DNA from: Niebla homalea
Lineage: Eukaryota > Ascomycota > Lecanoromycetes > Lecanorales > Ramalinaceae
NCBI GenBank assembly: GCA_019925105.1
Contig: JAHGAU010000018.1
Coordinates: forward strand, 62,001 to 126,000
Reading direction: 5' to 3'
DNA length: 64,000 nucleotides
Each line of letters begins with the position of its first letter. The first letter of the stretch is position 1. The notes beneath the pieces are model-generated. The model saw only the letters and a program-made list of their open reading frames with translations, did not search any database and was not told where the DNA came from. The position numbers and the translations under genes are program-made. Below, piece after piece: positions 40,640 through 51,328 of the stretch.

Positions 40640-40671
<32 letters not shown>
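40640..40671. repeat. (ATT)n microsatellite
   Basis: About ten uninterrupted ATT units. No function is implied. Confidence 0.95.
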
Positions 40672-40672
<1 letters not shown>

Positions 40673-41449
40673 ATTATTTTATTTTATTTATCGTTTGATT
40701 ATTACCGGCGGATAACATATTATTAAATTATTTAATAACAATAACGTTATTTTGTTTTTGAGTTTATTTTGAAAGGAACTATTATTTTCATTACGTTACC
40801 GGTCGTAAAAAGTTAATTAAATTTTACGTATATAATATTTAGTTATGATTAATAAATATTTTTATTTATATAAAATAATTAGTTTTTACCGATTTTAAAA
40901 ATAGCATTTTAAAAAATATATATACATATATATATATAAGTAATATTAAAGAATAAAAACTATTTATTAATATATATATAAAAATAAGATTTATTATGAA
41001 AAAAGAATATTTTTAATTAATATTTATCCGGCTTTTATTTTAATAATTACCCCGGTAACTATATAGCTTTTTTTAAAAAATTTTAAAGTTATTAAAATAT
41101 ATATAGTTATATATTTCGTCGCCCTTATAATAATTTAAATAATTTTCATATTAAAAATATTGAAAATAATTTTTTATCGTAAAAAATAAAATAAAAAAAG
41201 AAACTAAAAGAGCTTAAATTTATATATTATAATTAAAATTATATATATTTATTAAAAAAATAATTGTGAAAGTATATTACTTTATAGATATTATATAAGA
41301 TTATAGTAATTATTATATTTATATCTATAAATTACGGCCCTTTACTTATTAAAAATATACTTATTACTTTCTTATTTCTTTTAATATATTTTAAGGTTAT
41401 CGTTATTATTTACTTTTCTTAATATTAAAAATTATATTATTAAGTATAT

Positions 41450-41521
41450 AATAAATAACGGCCAAAATAAAAAGAGGTATAAATACGGCTTTTTAAAGCC
41501 TTTTTATACCGTTATTTATTT
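41450..41521. repeat. Interrupted palindrome of about 70 bp
   Basis: The outer arms AATAAATAACGG (41450-41461) and CCGTTATTTATT (from 41509) are reverse complements. The inner arms GGTATAAATACGGCTTT (from 41476) and AAAGCCTTTTTATACC (to 41510) pair with a small bulge. An unpaired 14-bp segment separates outer and inner arms on the left only. This could be a hairpin, abutting terminal inverted repeats of a lost element, or chance in AT-rich DNA; the GC pairs in the arms argue against chance. Confidence 0.6.
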
Positions 41522-43389
41522 AAATAAAAACCGTTTCTTTATTTATTAATAACAAGATAATAAATGGATATAAAAAGTAAAAGATTTTATAGCTAATAAT
41601 TATTAAGTAATACTTTATAATCCGTATATATATAAGAAATATAATACGTATATTAATATTAAGGTTTATTTTAATATTTAAATTATTAAATATATCTATA
41701 AATACGTTTCTAAAAACTATAATATTATTACGATAATATTTAAAAATCTAAAAGATAAAATTAAATAATATATTATTAATTAATATATTAGTACTTAAAT
41801 AATTATTTAATAATTATTTACGTAGGTTATTTATAATAAAAAACTTTATATTATTCGTTTTAATATTTATTTTAAAGGCGAATAATTATAGATTATTAAT
41901 TAAATTTTAATAAATTAAGGATATAACGGAGAATAAAATATTTTTATTTATAGTTTACTTTAAGTATGATATATATTACCCGGAATCTTATTATTTATTT
42001 TATTATAATTTCTTAAATTAATATATATTTTAAAAACTGAAAAATAATAAATAAGTATAATTGCAACGGAAAAACGACTTTTTTACCATTAAATATATAT
42101 ATTAAGTTAATCTTTTAATTAATAATCTTTATTATTTATATTAATTATTTACTTAAATAAAAAGAATAATATTATTTAAATTTCTAAGGAACTTTAACGG
42201 TTTTTATTATGATAATCATAAATTTATATGTAAAGTAAAAAATCTTTTGAATAATAACGGTATATAAATAGTTAATTTTATTAAAACTATAACGTATATA
42301 TCGGGTACGGTAATAAATTAGTTTTTCGTTTTTTTATATGGTTAAAGAATATATTAATAATAATAATAAAATTCAAAATTAATCTAAGAATATTTTTTAT
42401 AATAATCTTAATTTTTATATTTATGTATTAATAAGCCGATTTTAATTATTTATCAAAATACGATTACGGTTTTTTTTTTAACTTAAAATTTACGTAAATT
42501 AATAAAGAGTTAATAAATATCGGTTTATTTATAAATTAATATATTTAAATATATTTAAATAATATTTAAAATTGAATAATTTATTATTAAAAAAAGAAAT
42601 TATAATATCAAAACGATTACGATAAAAATATCGGCTTATTTAAACAAATTTAATAATACTTAATACGAAGCCTTTATTATTATTATTAAGAAAATCAAAT
42701 ATTATTAAAAATAACTTATTTTTTTTTATAAAATATTAATAGGATAAAAAAACGTTTCTATATATAACTTTTTACGTTTATTATTATTTAAAAAATAATA
42801 TCGTTTTATACGTTATTTTATCCGGTATTATAACCTTATTTTTATTAAATAACCGGATTTTTTATTTTCGTTTTAAGATTTTATTAAAAATATTTAAATA
42901 TTTTTGTATTAATATTAAAAGTTTATTAATAAAAATAAAATAAATTAAGAAACAACATTAATAACTTAAAATAAAATTTTTATAATATAAAAGAATTATA
43001 TTAAAACTATTAATAATTCTTTTAAAAATATTATAAACAATAAGGTAAATTTCGGTAGAATTCTTATTATTTTTAATAATACTTTTATTTAAATCTTATT
43101 AATTATTCCGTATAATAGTTAAATTAAATAAATAATTATATTTATTAAAAATTTAATAGTATAATACCGATTTATTTAATTTTTTTTTATTAAACTATAC
43201 GCTTTAAAGCCGGTAAAAAAAATATAAAATATATGAAATAATTAAAAAATATATTTTATAATAAATAATAATACGGTTTTATTAATTTATTTAAAAAGAT
43301 TAAAAATAAATATTTTAACGAAAATATATTATATAAAAATATTTATTTTACGGTTAAAATTAATAATAATAATATTTAATCCGACTTTT

Positions 43390-43794
43390 TAAGGGGTTAT
43401 ATTATTTTTATTTTAATTAATAAAACAGTTAAAGCTTTAAATTTCAAAGTTTTAAAATAATTAAATAATAAATTTAAGATTTATTTTAAGAACGATAACG
43501 CGGACTTTATAAATAAATATATAAAGGAAATCTTAAATAAATATGAATTATTTAATTTATTTTATTATAAATTAACTTTAAAAAAAAACGTAATAATAAT
43601 ATTATTATATAATATATAGTTTACCGTTAAACTTATTAATCAAATAAAAATAAAAATACTTTATATAAATTAAAAATTTATTATAATGATAATTTTTAAT
43701 AATTAATTTTACAATTATATCTATATCTTTTTCCAGGTAAAATTAAATATTATTAAAAATAAATTATTATTTAGATTAATTAAATAATAGTTTT
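43390..43794 (+). pseudogene. Probable Ty1/Copia integrase remnant
   Basis: The plus-strand frame through 43494 reads S-D-F-L-R-G-Y-I-I-F-I-L, then K-T-V-K-A-L, then K-N-D-N-A-D-F-I-N-K-Y (D-N-A-D-F at 43494-43508). This parallels the Copia integrase pattern T-D-D-x-S-R-Y, K-S-E-A-L and R-x-D-N-G-x-E-F. Near 43737-43785 a segment resembles the G-K-T-P-Y-E-L-L-F-G region that follows the catalytic core. The expected third acidic residue is not preserved. The frame is cut by LINE copy 6, whose target-site duplication starts at 43782. The RT that should follow beyond 44144 could not be read. The assignment is moderate. Confidence 0.55.
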
Positions 43795-43987
43795 GTGTTA
43801 TATAAGATTGGGGCAGTGCAGATGTGTAAAGGTGCGGAAGAGCAACGAGCCTGAGGACAGCCCCTATAAGGATACGGTCGTAATATTACGGATTTTCTTA
43901 AGGGAATTAAAACATAGGAAGTATATAAATGGATTGCTACTCTTTAAACGGCCGTTAATATTCTTTACCTTAAGGGATAGAGGGTAA
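43795..43987 (+). pseudogene. LINE ORF2 C-terminal fragment, copy 6 (open)
   Basis: About 63 codons stay open up to TAA at 43985-43987, ending L-R-D-R-G. Other copies keep the same end (L-R-D-K-G-stop at 13567 in copy 2), so this is the true ORF2 C-terminus. It has no start codon of its own and no independent function. The middle reads V-V-I-L-R-I-F-L-R-E-L-K; no known domain is recognised in this short tail. Confidence 0.8.
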
Positions 43988-44012
43988 AAGCCTGGTAAAC
44001 GCCGGTTTTTAC
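43983..44012 (+). other. Conserved hairpin in LINE 3' UTR (best copy)
   Basis: GGTAAAAGCC and its approximate reverse complement ending GGTTTTTACT (TTTTTACC in copies 2-4 and 10) flank a short loop. The same arrangement is kept in copies 2, 3, 4, 6 and 10 right after the ORF2 stop. LINE reverse transcriptases commonly recognise a 3' UTR structure; that this is the one is inference. Confidence 0.55.
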
Positions 44013-44143
44013 TTTAACGTTATAAGTATCAGGTTTTTACGGTTATCAGTAAGGTTAAAAGGCCGCGTATTAAGGAACGCCGGAATTAGCTTAGCTAGAC
44101 CCGTAGTATAAATCAATCAATCAATCAATCAAATAATAGTTTT

Positions 44144-45004
44144 TAATTCGTTTTTTTTTATTATTATTATTAATAAATTTTAAAAATAATCTTTAAATAA
44201 AACAAATGTCGCTTTAAAATAATTTATATTTAATCACGATTAATTTTATATTAGTTTTTTACGGGTAATAAACGTATTAAATTTCTTAATATTATTAAAT
44301 AATAAGTTAAATTAATGAATTATTAATATCGTTTAAATTAAAATTTTATTTTACCGTTAAATAAAAAAAATATAAAAACCGTTTTTATTTTATATCCGTT
44401 TTATTAATATTGGTTTTAATTTTATTTTTATTTTTATTTTTAAATTATTTGAATTTATCCCGTTAATAAAGCTATTACAATTAAATACTTAAAAGTAAAA
44501 AGTATAATTAAAACCGGTAATATATAGAACCGGTTATAAATAAAAAATAAAAATAAAAAGTTAAACCCAAATAAATAATAATATACGATTATAACTATAT
44601 TTTAGATATTACGTTAATTAATAGAATTTAATAAATTTAATTTTTTCTATTACCGGGAAAAATTGTTATACTTAAATAATAAAATTAAAATTTTCTAAAT
44701 AATAAAAAATTTAATTATTTTTTTCTATTTTTTTATTTTAAATATTATGGAGTTTTCATATAAAATATATTTTATATTAAATATTTTATTAATTTATTCG
44801 GATATAATATTTACGTTATTATCGTTACCGGTTTTTATAATATTTTCGCCGATTTAAAATTTTATATATATATATTTATCTTAACGGTTTTTTAAAATAA
44901 TTTTATAATTTATATATACGTATTTAAATATATATAAAATGTAATAAAATAAATAATATTTATTTTATAAAATATTTAATTATAATAAAATAAAAAAATT
45001 TATA
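44144..45004. other. AT-rich stretch after LINE copy 6, unassigned
   Basis: This should hold the continuation of the Copia remnant (RT, RNase H). No Y-V-D-D or other RT motif could be read, and there are no open frames. Confidence 0.35.
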
Positions 45005-45415
45005 AATACTTTAAAATCCTTATTCTTAAAACAAAGTTTATTTAACGTAATACCCGTTTTTTATATTTTTTTATTATAATAAATTAAAAAAATATAATTA
45101 TTTTAAAAATTTTTAGGGTAAAAGTTATTTAATATAATATCCGTTTTTCGTACTCTTTTATTATAATAAGATAAAAAAACGGTAATTATTTTAAAAACTT
45201 TATTCTTATAATAAACTTTGTTTAACGTAATATTTATTCTTTATATTTTTTTATTACGATAAAATAAAAAAACCGTAATTCCTTTAAAGATTTTACTTTT
45301 ATAATAAAATTTATTTAATATAATACCCGTTTTTTATATTCTTTTATTATAATAATTTAAAAAGACCTTATTTATTTTAAAAACTTTTTTTTATAACAAA
45401 GCCTTTATTATTTAT
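45005..45415. repeat. Minisatellite of about 90-bp units, 4-5 copies
   Basis: Each unit contains an AATAAA-type start, TTTAACGTAATACCCG, then TTTTTATATTCTTTTATTATAAT and an A-run with ACGGTAATT or variants. The block corresponding to TACCCG recurs at 45051, 45138, 45231 and 45324, giving periods of 87, 93 and 93 bp. Units differ mostly by transitions, consistent with RIP acting on a tandem array. Confidence 0.85.
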
Positions 45416-46356
45416 TTTTATTTAAAATAATATTTAATTTAAATATATTTTTAATATTTTAAGAACCAAAAAGGATTTCGGTAATATCTTAACCTCGTTT
45501 AAGTTTATTAATATATTTTATAATAATATAATTATATTTTTAATATAATTAAAATATTAATAAATATTAATTATTTTATTTTTTAATTTTATTTATTTTA
45601 TAAAACGTTTTTTAACAATCTTTTTATTATTGAAAAGAATTTATAATTAATAGTTTTTATTTTTAAGTAAAAAGTTATATTTCTTCGTTTTATACGTTTT
45701 ATTATTAATTTTTTTATGATACCTTATAAAAAAAATTTTATTTACCGCGATAACAAATAATTAATAAAGTATTTATATTATATAATATTTACTTTTTTTA
45801 TTTATTTTTTATTTTATTAAAATTCTTTTTAATTTTTTATCATAGTATATTTAAAAAAACGTTTCCGTTGTATAATTTATATATTATTATAATTTATTTA
45901 ATTAAAATTTTCTAATTATTTCAAACGTTTATATTCATTATAATTTTTTTTATTTTTTTTTTATATTAATTAAATAGATTATACCTAAAATTTTATTTTT
46001 TAAAATATTAATTTTTTTTTCAATTTTTTTTTTCTCTATATTAATTTTTTTTTTCTTAATTTATTTTATTATTAATGTTAATTTTTAAATAAATCTTACT
46101 TTTATTTTCTTCTAAAAATTTATTTTTTAAATAAAGTTTTTTTTTTATAGTTAATTTTTTGGATTTTTATTTATTATTAAATAAATTTATAATTTAATTT
46201 TAATAATAATTATACTTTTATTATAATACCTTTTTTAGTATATTTTAAAACAGCTATTTACTATTTCTTACGGTATATTTTTTAATTTTTTTTTATTATT
46301 TATTTTAAACTTATATATTTTATACGTTTTTTTACATATATTTTATTATTTTTAAT
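45416..46356. other. T-rich stretch, unassigned
   Basis: Strong T-richness on the plus strand with long T-runs (45940-46150). Nothing coding or structural is recognised before the LINE copy 7 target-site duplication at 46357. Confidence 0.35.
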
Positions 46357-46371
46357 TATTTTAATTAATTT

Positions 46372-46809
46372 GATTGATTGATTGATTGATTTATACTACG
46401 GATCTAGCTAAGCTAATTCCGGCGTTCCCTAATACTCGGCTATTTAGCCTTATTAATAACCGCAAAAAACCCGATAATCTATAACGTTAAGAATAAAAAC
46501 CGGTATCCACCCAGCCTTTATTTACGTCTTAAGGGCTAAAAGTATTTATGGCCGTTTAAAGAATAAGAATTTATTCATATGCCTTTTTTAAGAAAACCTA
46601 TAATATTATGACTGAATCTACTTAAGGGTTACCCTTAAACCTGTTGTTCTTCCGTTACTTTACGGGTTTATCCAATGCTAAAATTTCAAAATTCCGATTA
46701 TACCACTGAATATCCTTACCGATACGTATATTATTACTACCTTATTCGTACGACTCTGCCGACCGATATAGTATCGCCTCCCATGCCGCCCCGGTGTCCA
46801 CAGCCCCCC
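46372..46809 (-). mobile_element. LINE copy 7, 438-bp 3' fragment, divergent 3' UTR
   Basis: 5'-truncated minus-strand insertion with the perfect 15-bp target-site duplication TATTTTAATTAATTT at 46357-46371 and 46810-46824. The distal part is GC-rich and lightly mutated (for example GCCCCGGTGTCCACAGCC). The final 60 bp match the main family, but the upstream 3' UTR and ORF2 end differ: where the main family has CTTAAGGGATAAAGGG, this copy has a different CTTAAGACG-type block. Copies 5 and 8 share this version, defining a second subfamily. Confidence 0.93.
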
Positions 46810-47033
46810 TATTTTAATTAATTTAAAATCTACTTTTCTATTATTATATTTCTTTATTATATCCTTATTATTTACGTTTATATTATTTTTTATCCTTCTT
46901 TTTTTTTATTTATAATAATTATTATATTTCCGTTTATCGTAATATTTATTTTTATTATTTTTGATCTATTATATAAGATATTTATATATTCATTATATTA
47001 AATTTTATAAAATCCTATATTCGTTATTATTTA

Positions 47034-47058
47034 ATATATATATATATATATATATATA
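47034..47058. repeat. (TA)n microsatellite
   Basis: Twelve uninterrupted TA units within an unassigned 280-bp AT-rich spacer between LINE fragments 7 and 8. Confidence 0.95.
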
Positions 47059-47104
47059 ATTTAAATATTAAATTAAAAATATTAATTATAATTAATCTAA
47101 TATT

Positions 47105-47597
47105 AATTAAGCTAATTCCGGTATTCCTTAATAATCGGTTATTTAAGCTTATTAATAACCATAAAAAACCTGATATTTATAACGTTAAGAACAAAAACCG
47201 ATATTTACTTAGTTTTTATTCTCATCTTAAGGGTTAAAAGTATTTATAGCCGTTTAAGGAATAATAGTTGCCCATAAAATAATACTTTATAGTTATTTTA
47301 TGTATAATATTAATAAGGTATTTATAAGCTTTTTCCAAGAAAACTTATAATATTACGACTGAATCCTCGTAAGGATTACCTTTAAACCTATTGTTCTTCC
47401 GTTGGTTTACGGGTCCGTTCCATATTAAAAGTCCTGATTATACCTTTGAATTCCCTTACCGATACGTATATTATTATTATTTTACTTATACGATTCCGCC
47501 GATTAACGTAATATCGCTTTTTACGTTACCTTAATATTTACGGCCCTAAACCTTTATTAAGTATAATCTTTCCGCCGGTGCTTTTTACCTCCGGGAT
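47105..47597 (-). mobile_element. LINE copy 8, fragment truncated at both ends
   Basis: Minus-strand match to copies 5 and 7 from AAGCTAATTCCGG (47108) to CCTCCGGG (about 47597). The (AATC)n tail and the last 20 bp are missing, so this is not a simple insertion end; deletion or recombination is likely. Compared with copy 5 it has about 50 extra bp (near 47263-47315) between AATAATAGTT and CTTTTTCCAAG. No convincing target-site duplication was found. Confidence 0.85.
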
Positions 47598-47879
47598 TAA
47601 TATAATATATAAAAATAAAATAATAAAAAAATAGTAATAAATATATAAAAGTTAAATTAATTAATAATAATAATAAAATCGGCTTTATTATAATTAATTA
47701 TATAAATTAAGTTAATTAAAATATAAATAATAATATTCATTAATAATGTTAATAATATTTTCGCATTTAATTTTAATAAAATTGTATTATTTTAAATAAA
47801 AACTATAACCGGATTGATTAATTTTATATTATAAATATTTATATTTAAATTGAAAATCAAAATTATTATAGAATTTTTT

Positions 47880-48062
47880 TTTATTAATAATTATTAAGGT
47901 ATTAATAGAGTTAATCCTTAAGACTTAGCTTTACTAAGGTGGAGCGGTTTTATTTAATTCCGCGGCTTAACGTATATACCTTTATATTTATAATATTATA
48001 CTTAAATAGATTATTAATATATATATTATTTATATTATACCTTTTATATTAGGTACGTTATA
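47880..48062. repeat. LTR-like direct repeat, left copy
   Basis: About 180 bp closely similar to 49926-50108, in the same orientation. Shared blocks include ATTATTAAGGTATTAATA, TAATCCTTAAG, CTTAACGTATATACCTTT and AGGTACGTTATAA. Differences are mainly transitions. The two copies are separated by 1.86 kb that includes a 0.7-kb SINE-like insertion. Read on the minus strand the ends resemble degraded TG...CA, so these may be LTRs of a short, minus-strand element. No primer-binding site was recognised. Confidence 0.75.
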
Positions 48063-48323
48063 ATTTAATAATAATAATATAAGATTACGTTTATTATCGT
48101 AATATAAACGTGTTTATTAAAACGTTAAAACAATCGATTATAGATTTAAATAAAGAATAAATATAATAAGCTTAATAAACTTTATGAAAGTCTTTTAATT
48201 AATAACTTTAATTACCGGTTATTATTATTTATATTTATTTAATAAATAAATAATAGATATAATAAGAATAAAGCCGATTTTAAACTCGTCTTTTTTAATA
48301 AGTTAAACGATAATATTATTATT
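48063..48323. other. Internal region of LTR-like element, part 1
   Basis: Short AT-rich piece between the left LTR-like repeat and the SINE-like insertion. No motif is legible. Confidence 0.4.
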
Positions 48324-48335
48324 ATAATACTTAGC

Positions 48336-49029
48336 GTGCAGAAGACAAACTATAGAATGGTCGAACATTTTAAGGGTAGGGGACGATTTCGCTAAGAGCC
48401 CTTAAACCCTATTTAATAAATCACGTAATTAATATAGATAAAATAATAATAAATATCCGACGATTTACCGGTACCCGTAGTTAACCTTAAATAAGCTTAA
48501 TTACCACGTAAGGCCAATAGAAAGGGATTATAAGGACTTAACGTTAAAAGGTTAAAGTTAAGATTAAATAAGGTTAATTTAAAAAGTTACGTAACGAAAT
48601 ACTTAAAGTAAAGTCCCGGTATTAAAAGAAGTAAAGTTATATAATTAAGGCCGTTTCCTTCCGATTAAGTTTAATATTATTATTAAATCCTTATTATAGA
48701 CTATAACTTAAAAAGTAAAAGATTCTTAATAAAAATAATAAATTAAGGATTTAAAGTAATTATTAATCTTAATTAAGTTAACGTAAAAAATTAATCGTAA
48801 TATTAAGGTAAATAAAGGAGAGGTTTTTATTTAAATCGGGTTAATATCTAGGGTAAACTAGGGTTAAATTAATTAATTACGGTTTCCTTTTCCCTTTTAA
48901 ATTAAAGTGATAAGTTCAAAATAAATATAAATATTAAAATAATTATAGTTTAATTACCAATATTATAGAACGCTGAAATTAACTTAAAAGTAGCTAGACT
49001 CGTATATAAACAAATCATTCAATCAATTA
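48336..49029 (+). mobile_element. SINE-like element copy (iii)
   Basis: Plus-strand copy, 694 bp, with the perfect 12-bp target-site duplication ATAATACTTAGC at 48324-48335 and 49030-49041. It is 5'-truncated by about 30-40 bp compared with copies (i) and (ii), lacking the GGGGCGAGCGCG head. Its first 80 bp are lightly mutated (GAATGGTCGAACATTTTAAG retains TpG and CGA). The 3' end reads GAACGCTGAAATTAACTT, then GTAGCTAGACTCG and an imperfect (AATC)n tail. It lies between the two LTR-like repeats, so it inserted into that element. Confidence 0.9.
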
Positions 49030-49041
49030 ATAATACTTAGC

Positions 49042-49925
49042 TCTTCCGATAAATAATTTAAACGACTCCTTAATTACTTTATACTTAAATCCTTATTTAT
49101 ACCGCAGAAGATAACGTTCTTAATTAAATATTTACTTTATAAATATAACGTTTTCTTTTTTACTTACTTTTTACCGACGTTAACCTATAATACGTTTATT
49201 AATACCTTTAAGGCGAAGCTTAATTATAAAATAAGTTACTTAATAAAACTATAAAAATTGGTATTAATATTAATATATATAACTTTAATTAAAAGAGCTT
49301 AAAAAGAGATTCAGATATATAGTAAGGAAAGCCTTAATATAATATTATATTCTTTAAAATACTTAAATGCCCTTATTACCTTTATAATTAATTTTTTAAT
49401 AAACCGGTTAATAGTAACTTAAGCGGTCTGCGTATACTTTTATTATAATAAGATTTAAGTAAAAAATAAACTATAAATATAACGGATTATATATTATACG
49501 TTATCTTAAAAAGTTTATTTATATTATTATTATAATATTAATATATTTAATAAGCTTAATATAATAGCTTTAGCATTAGGCCTTTTACGTAAATATTATT
49601 TATTTTTAAAGTAATTTACGGCTATTAAGCTTTACCCTTATTCTTAATATAAGTTATATTAAATTAAAAAAAATATACCTTCGGATATATTCCGGAGATT
49701 ACGTTAAACGACTTAACTTATAATTTACTTTTTTTATTTTATTTTACGGCTTTAATCTATATATTAATTTTTTAATACTCCGCTTATACCTAGCATTAAT
49801 ATTTTATTATTAATTTACCGGTTATTTTCTTTATTTATCCGGACCTTTAATTAGGGTATATTTACATTTAGGATTAATGGTTTTTATATTTAATTATTAA
49901 ATTACTATTAGAATAAAAACATTTT
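49042..49925. other. Internal region of LTR-like element, part 2
   Basis: About 880 bp between the SINE-like insertion and the right LTR-like repeat. No Copia or Gypsy motif was found on either strand. With part 1 the internal region totals only about 1.1 kb, too short for a full pol, so the element is either deleted or non-autonomous. Confidence 0.5.
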
Positions 49926-50108
49926 TTTTGGTAATAAATTATTAAGGTATTAATAAAACTAATCCTTAAGCCTTAACTTTACCGGAATAAAATAACTTTA
50001 CCTAATTCCGTAACTTAACGTATATACCTTTATATTTATATTATTATACTTAAATAAATTATTAATATAGATTACCTATATTATATCCTTAATATTAAGT
50101 ACGTTATA
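49926..50108. repeat. LTR-like direct repeat, right copy
   Basis: Partner of 47880-48062; the shared sequence runs from TTATTAAGGTATTAATA to AAGTACGTTATAA. Flanks beyond these points diverge, marking the repeat edges. Confidence 0.75.
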
Positions 50109-51315
50109 ATAATAATAAAATTAATAAAACTAAATTCTTATTTAAATAAAAAGTTTTAATAATAATATATAATAAATTAAATATAAAGAATATTTTTAAT
50201 ATAAAAAATAATAAAAAAAGTCGAATTTATATAAATAATATTTTAAATTTTAGATCTTATATACACCGATTATATTATAATTTAATCTTTTATATAATTT
50301 AATTATTTTAATATTCTTTATAGAAAAATAAACTTCATTATTAAATTTATGTATAATAATTTTATAATAATAATTCGCTTATTTTATTATATTAATTGAT
50401 ATTATTTTTAGGTTTTATTTTTTAAAATATTGTATTTTGTATATGTATTTAATAATAATATTAATAATTCTATTTATAAAACGCTTTTTTATAAAAAAAA
50501 ATTATATTATTAAATTTAAAATTTATATAGGGATAATAATTTTTATTTTAAAAAAAAAATTTTTAATAAATATAGATTCTTAATTATTATTTAAAAACTT
50601 AATTTTATTATTATAATCGGTTTAATGTTTTTAAATTTTATAATAATATATATAAAGTTTTTTATTTTACGTTTTAATTCGTTTTCTTTTTTTTTTTATT
50701 TATTAATTTATAAATAATAAATTATTAAATATATAATTTATTTATTAAATCGTTTATATAAATTCTTTTAAAAAATAAATATAAAAATTAAAATCTTTTA
50801 TTTAAAATAATTAATAAAAAAACTTTTCATTTATCTATAGATTTTATTAAAAATTATTTTAACTAATATTTTTATAGAAATATTTTTGTTTTTATTTAAA
50901 ATTAAATAATAAAATTAATATTTAAATAGTTAATAATAAATCGTAAATATATTAATATAATTCTAGAACTTTAATAATTTTATAAATACATTTATAAAAA
51001 GATTTTTTATTATCAATTTAATATTAAAAATAAATATTATATACCGTTTTTACCATTTTATAAAGTTTTTAAATTTTTTTTATATATTTAATAATTTTAA
51101 ATATATTTTTATATAAAAATATATAAACATAAAATGTAATAATCTTAATAAACGAATATTATAATCTAATATGTCTTGAAATTAATTAATAAAAGTTAAA
51201 GGTAAATCCTTTTAAAACTTTAATATATAAATTATTTAATATATAAATTTAATTTTAATTAAATAAAATATTATTTCTAATAATATATATATTTGAAAAA
51301 TTATTATTATTAGTT
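50109..51315. other. 1.2 kb AT-rich region, unassigned
   Basis: No motif, repeat pair or open frame is visible before the target-site duplication of SINE-like copy (ii). Confidence 0.35.
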
Positions 51316-51328
51316 TTTTCGTAAATAT

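Larger units (their letters stand above)
36626..43389. other. 6.8 kb AT-rich region, mostly unassigned
   Basis: The first 300 bp (to about 36910) are less AT-extreme and look less mutated. The rest is extremely AT-rich with A-runs near 39290-39420, an (ATT)n array at 40640-40671 and a palindrome at 41450-41521. The part before 43390 may contain the gag and protease of the Copia remnant, but no motif supports that. No open frames on either strand. Confidence 0.4.
43795..44130 (+). mobile_element. LINE copy 6, 336-bp 3' fragment, lightly mutated
   Basis: 5'-truncated LINE insertion with the perfect 13-bp target-site duplication AAATAATAGTTTT at 43782-43794 and 44131-44143. It retains many CpA and TpG sites (for example GGGGCAGTGCAGATG), unlike its surroundings, so it is either young or too short to be recognised by RIP. 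It carries the last codons of ORF2, the 3' UTR and an (AATC)n tail, and is the best local guide to the unmutated 3' end. Confidence 0.95.

Noticed and set aside
48849..48868. CTAGGGTAAACTAGGGTTAA resembling telomere repeats
   Set aside because: Only two imperfect units, located inside the SINE-like element and matched in its other copies in decayed form; not a telomere.
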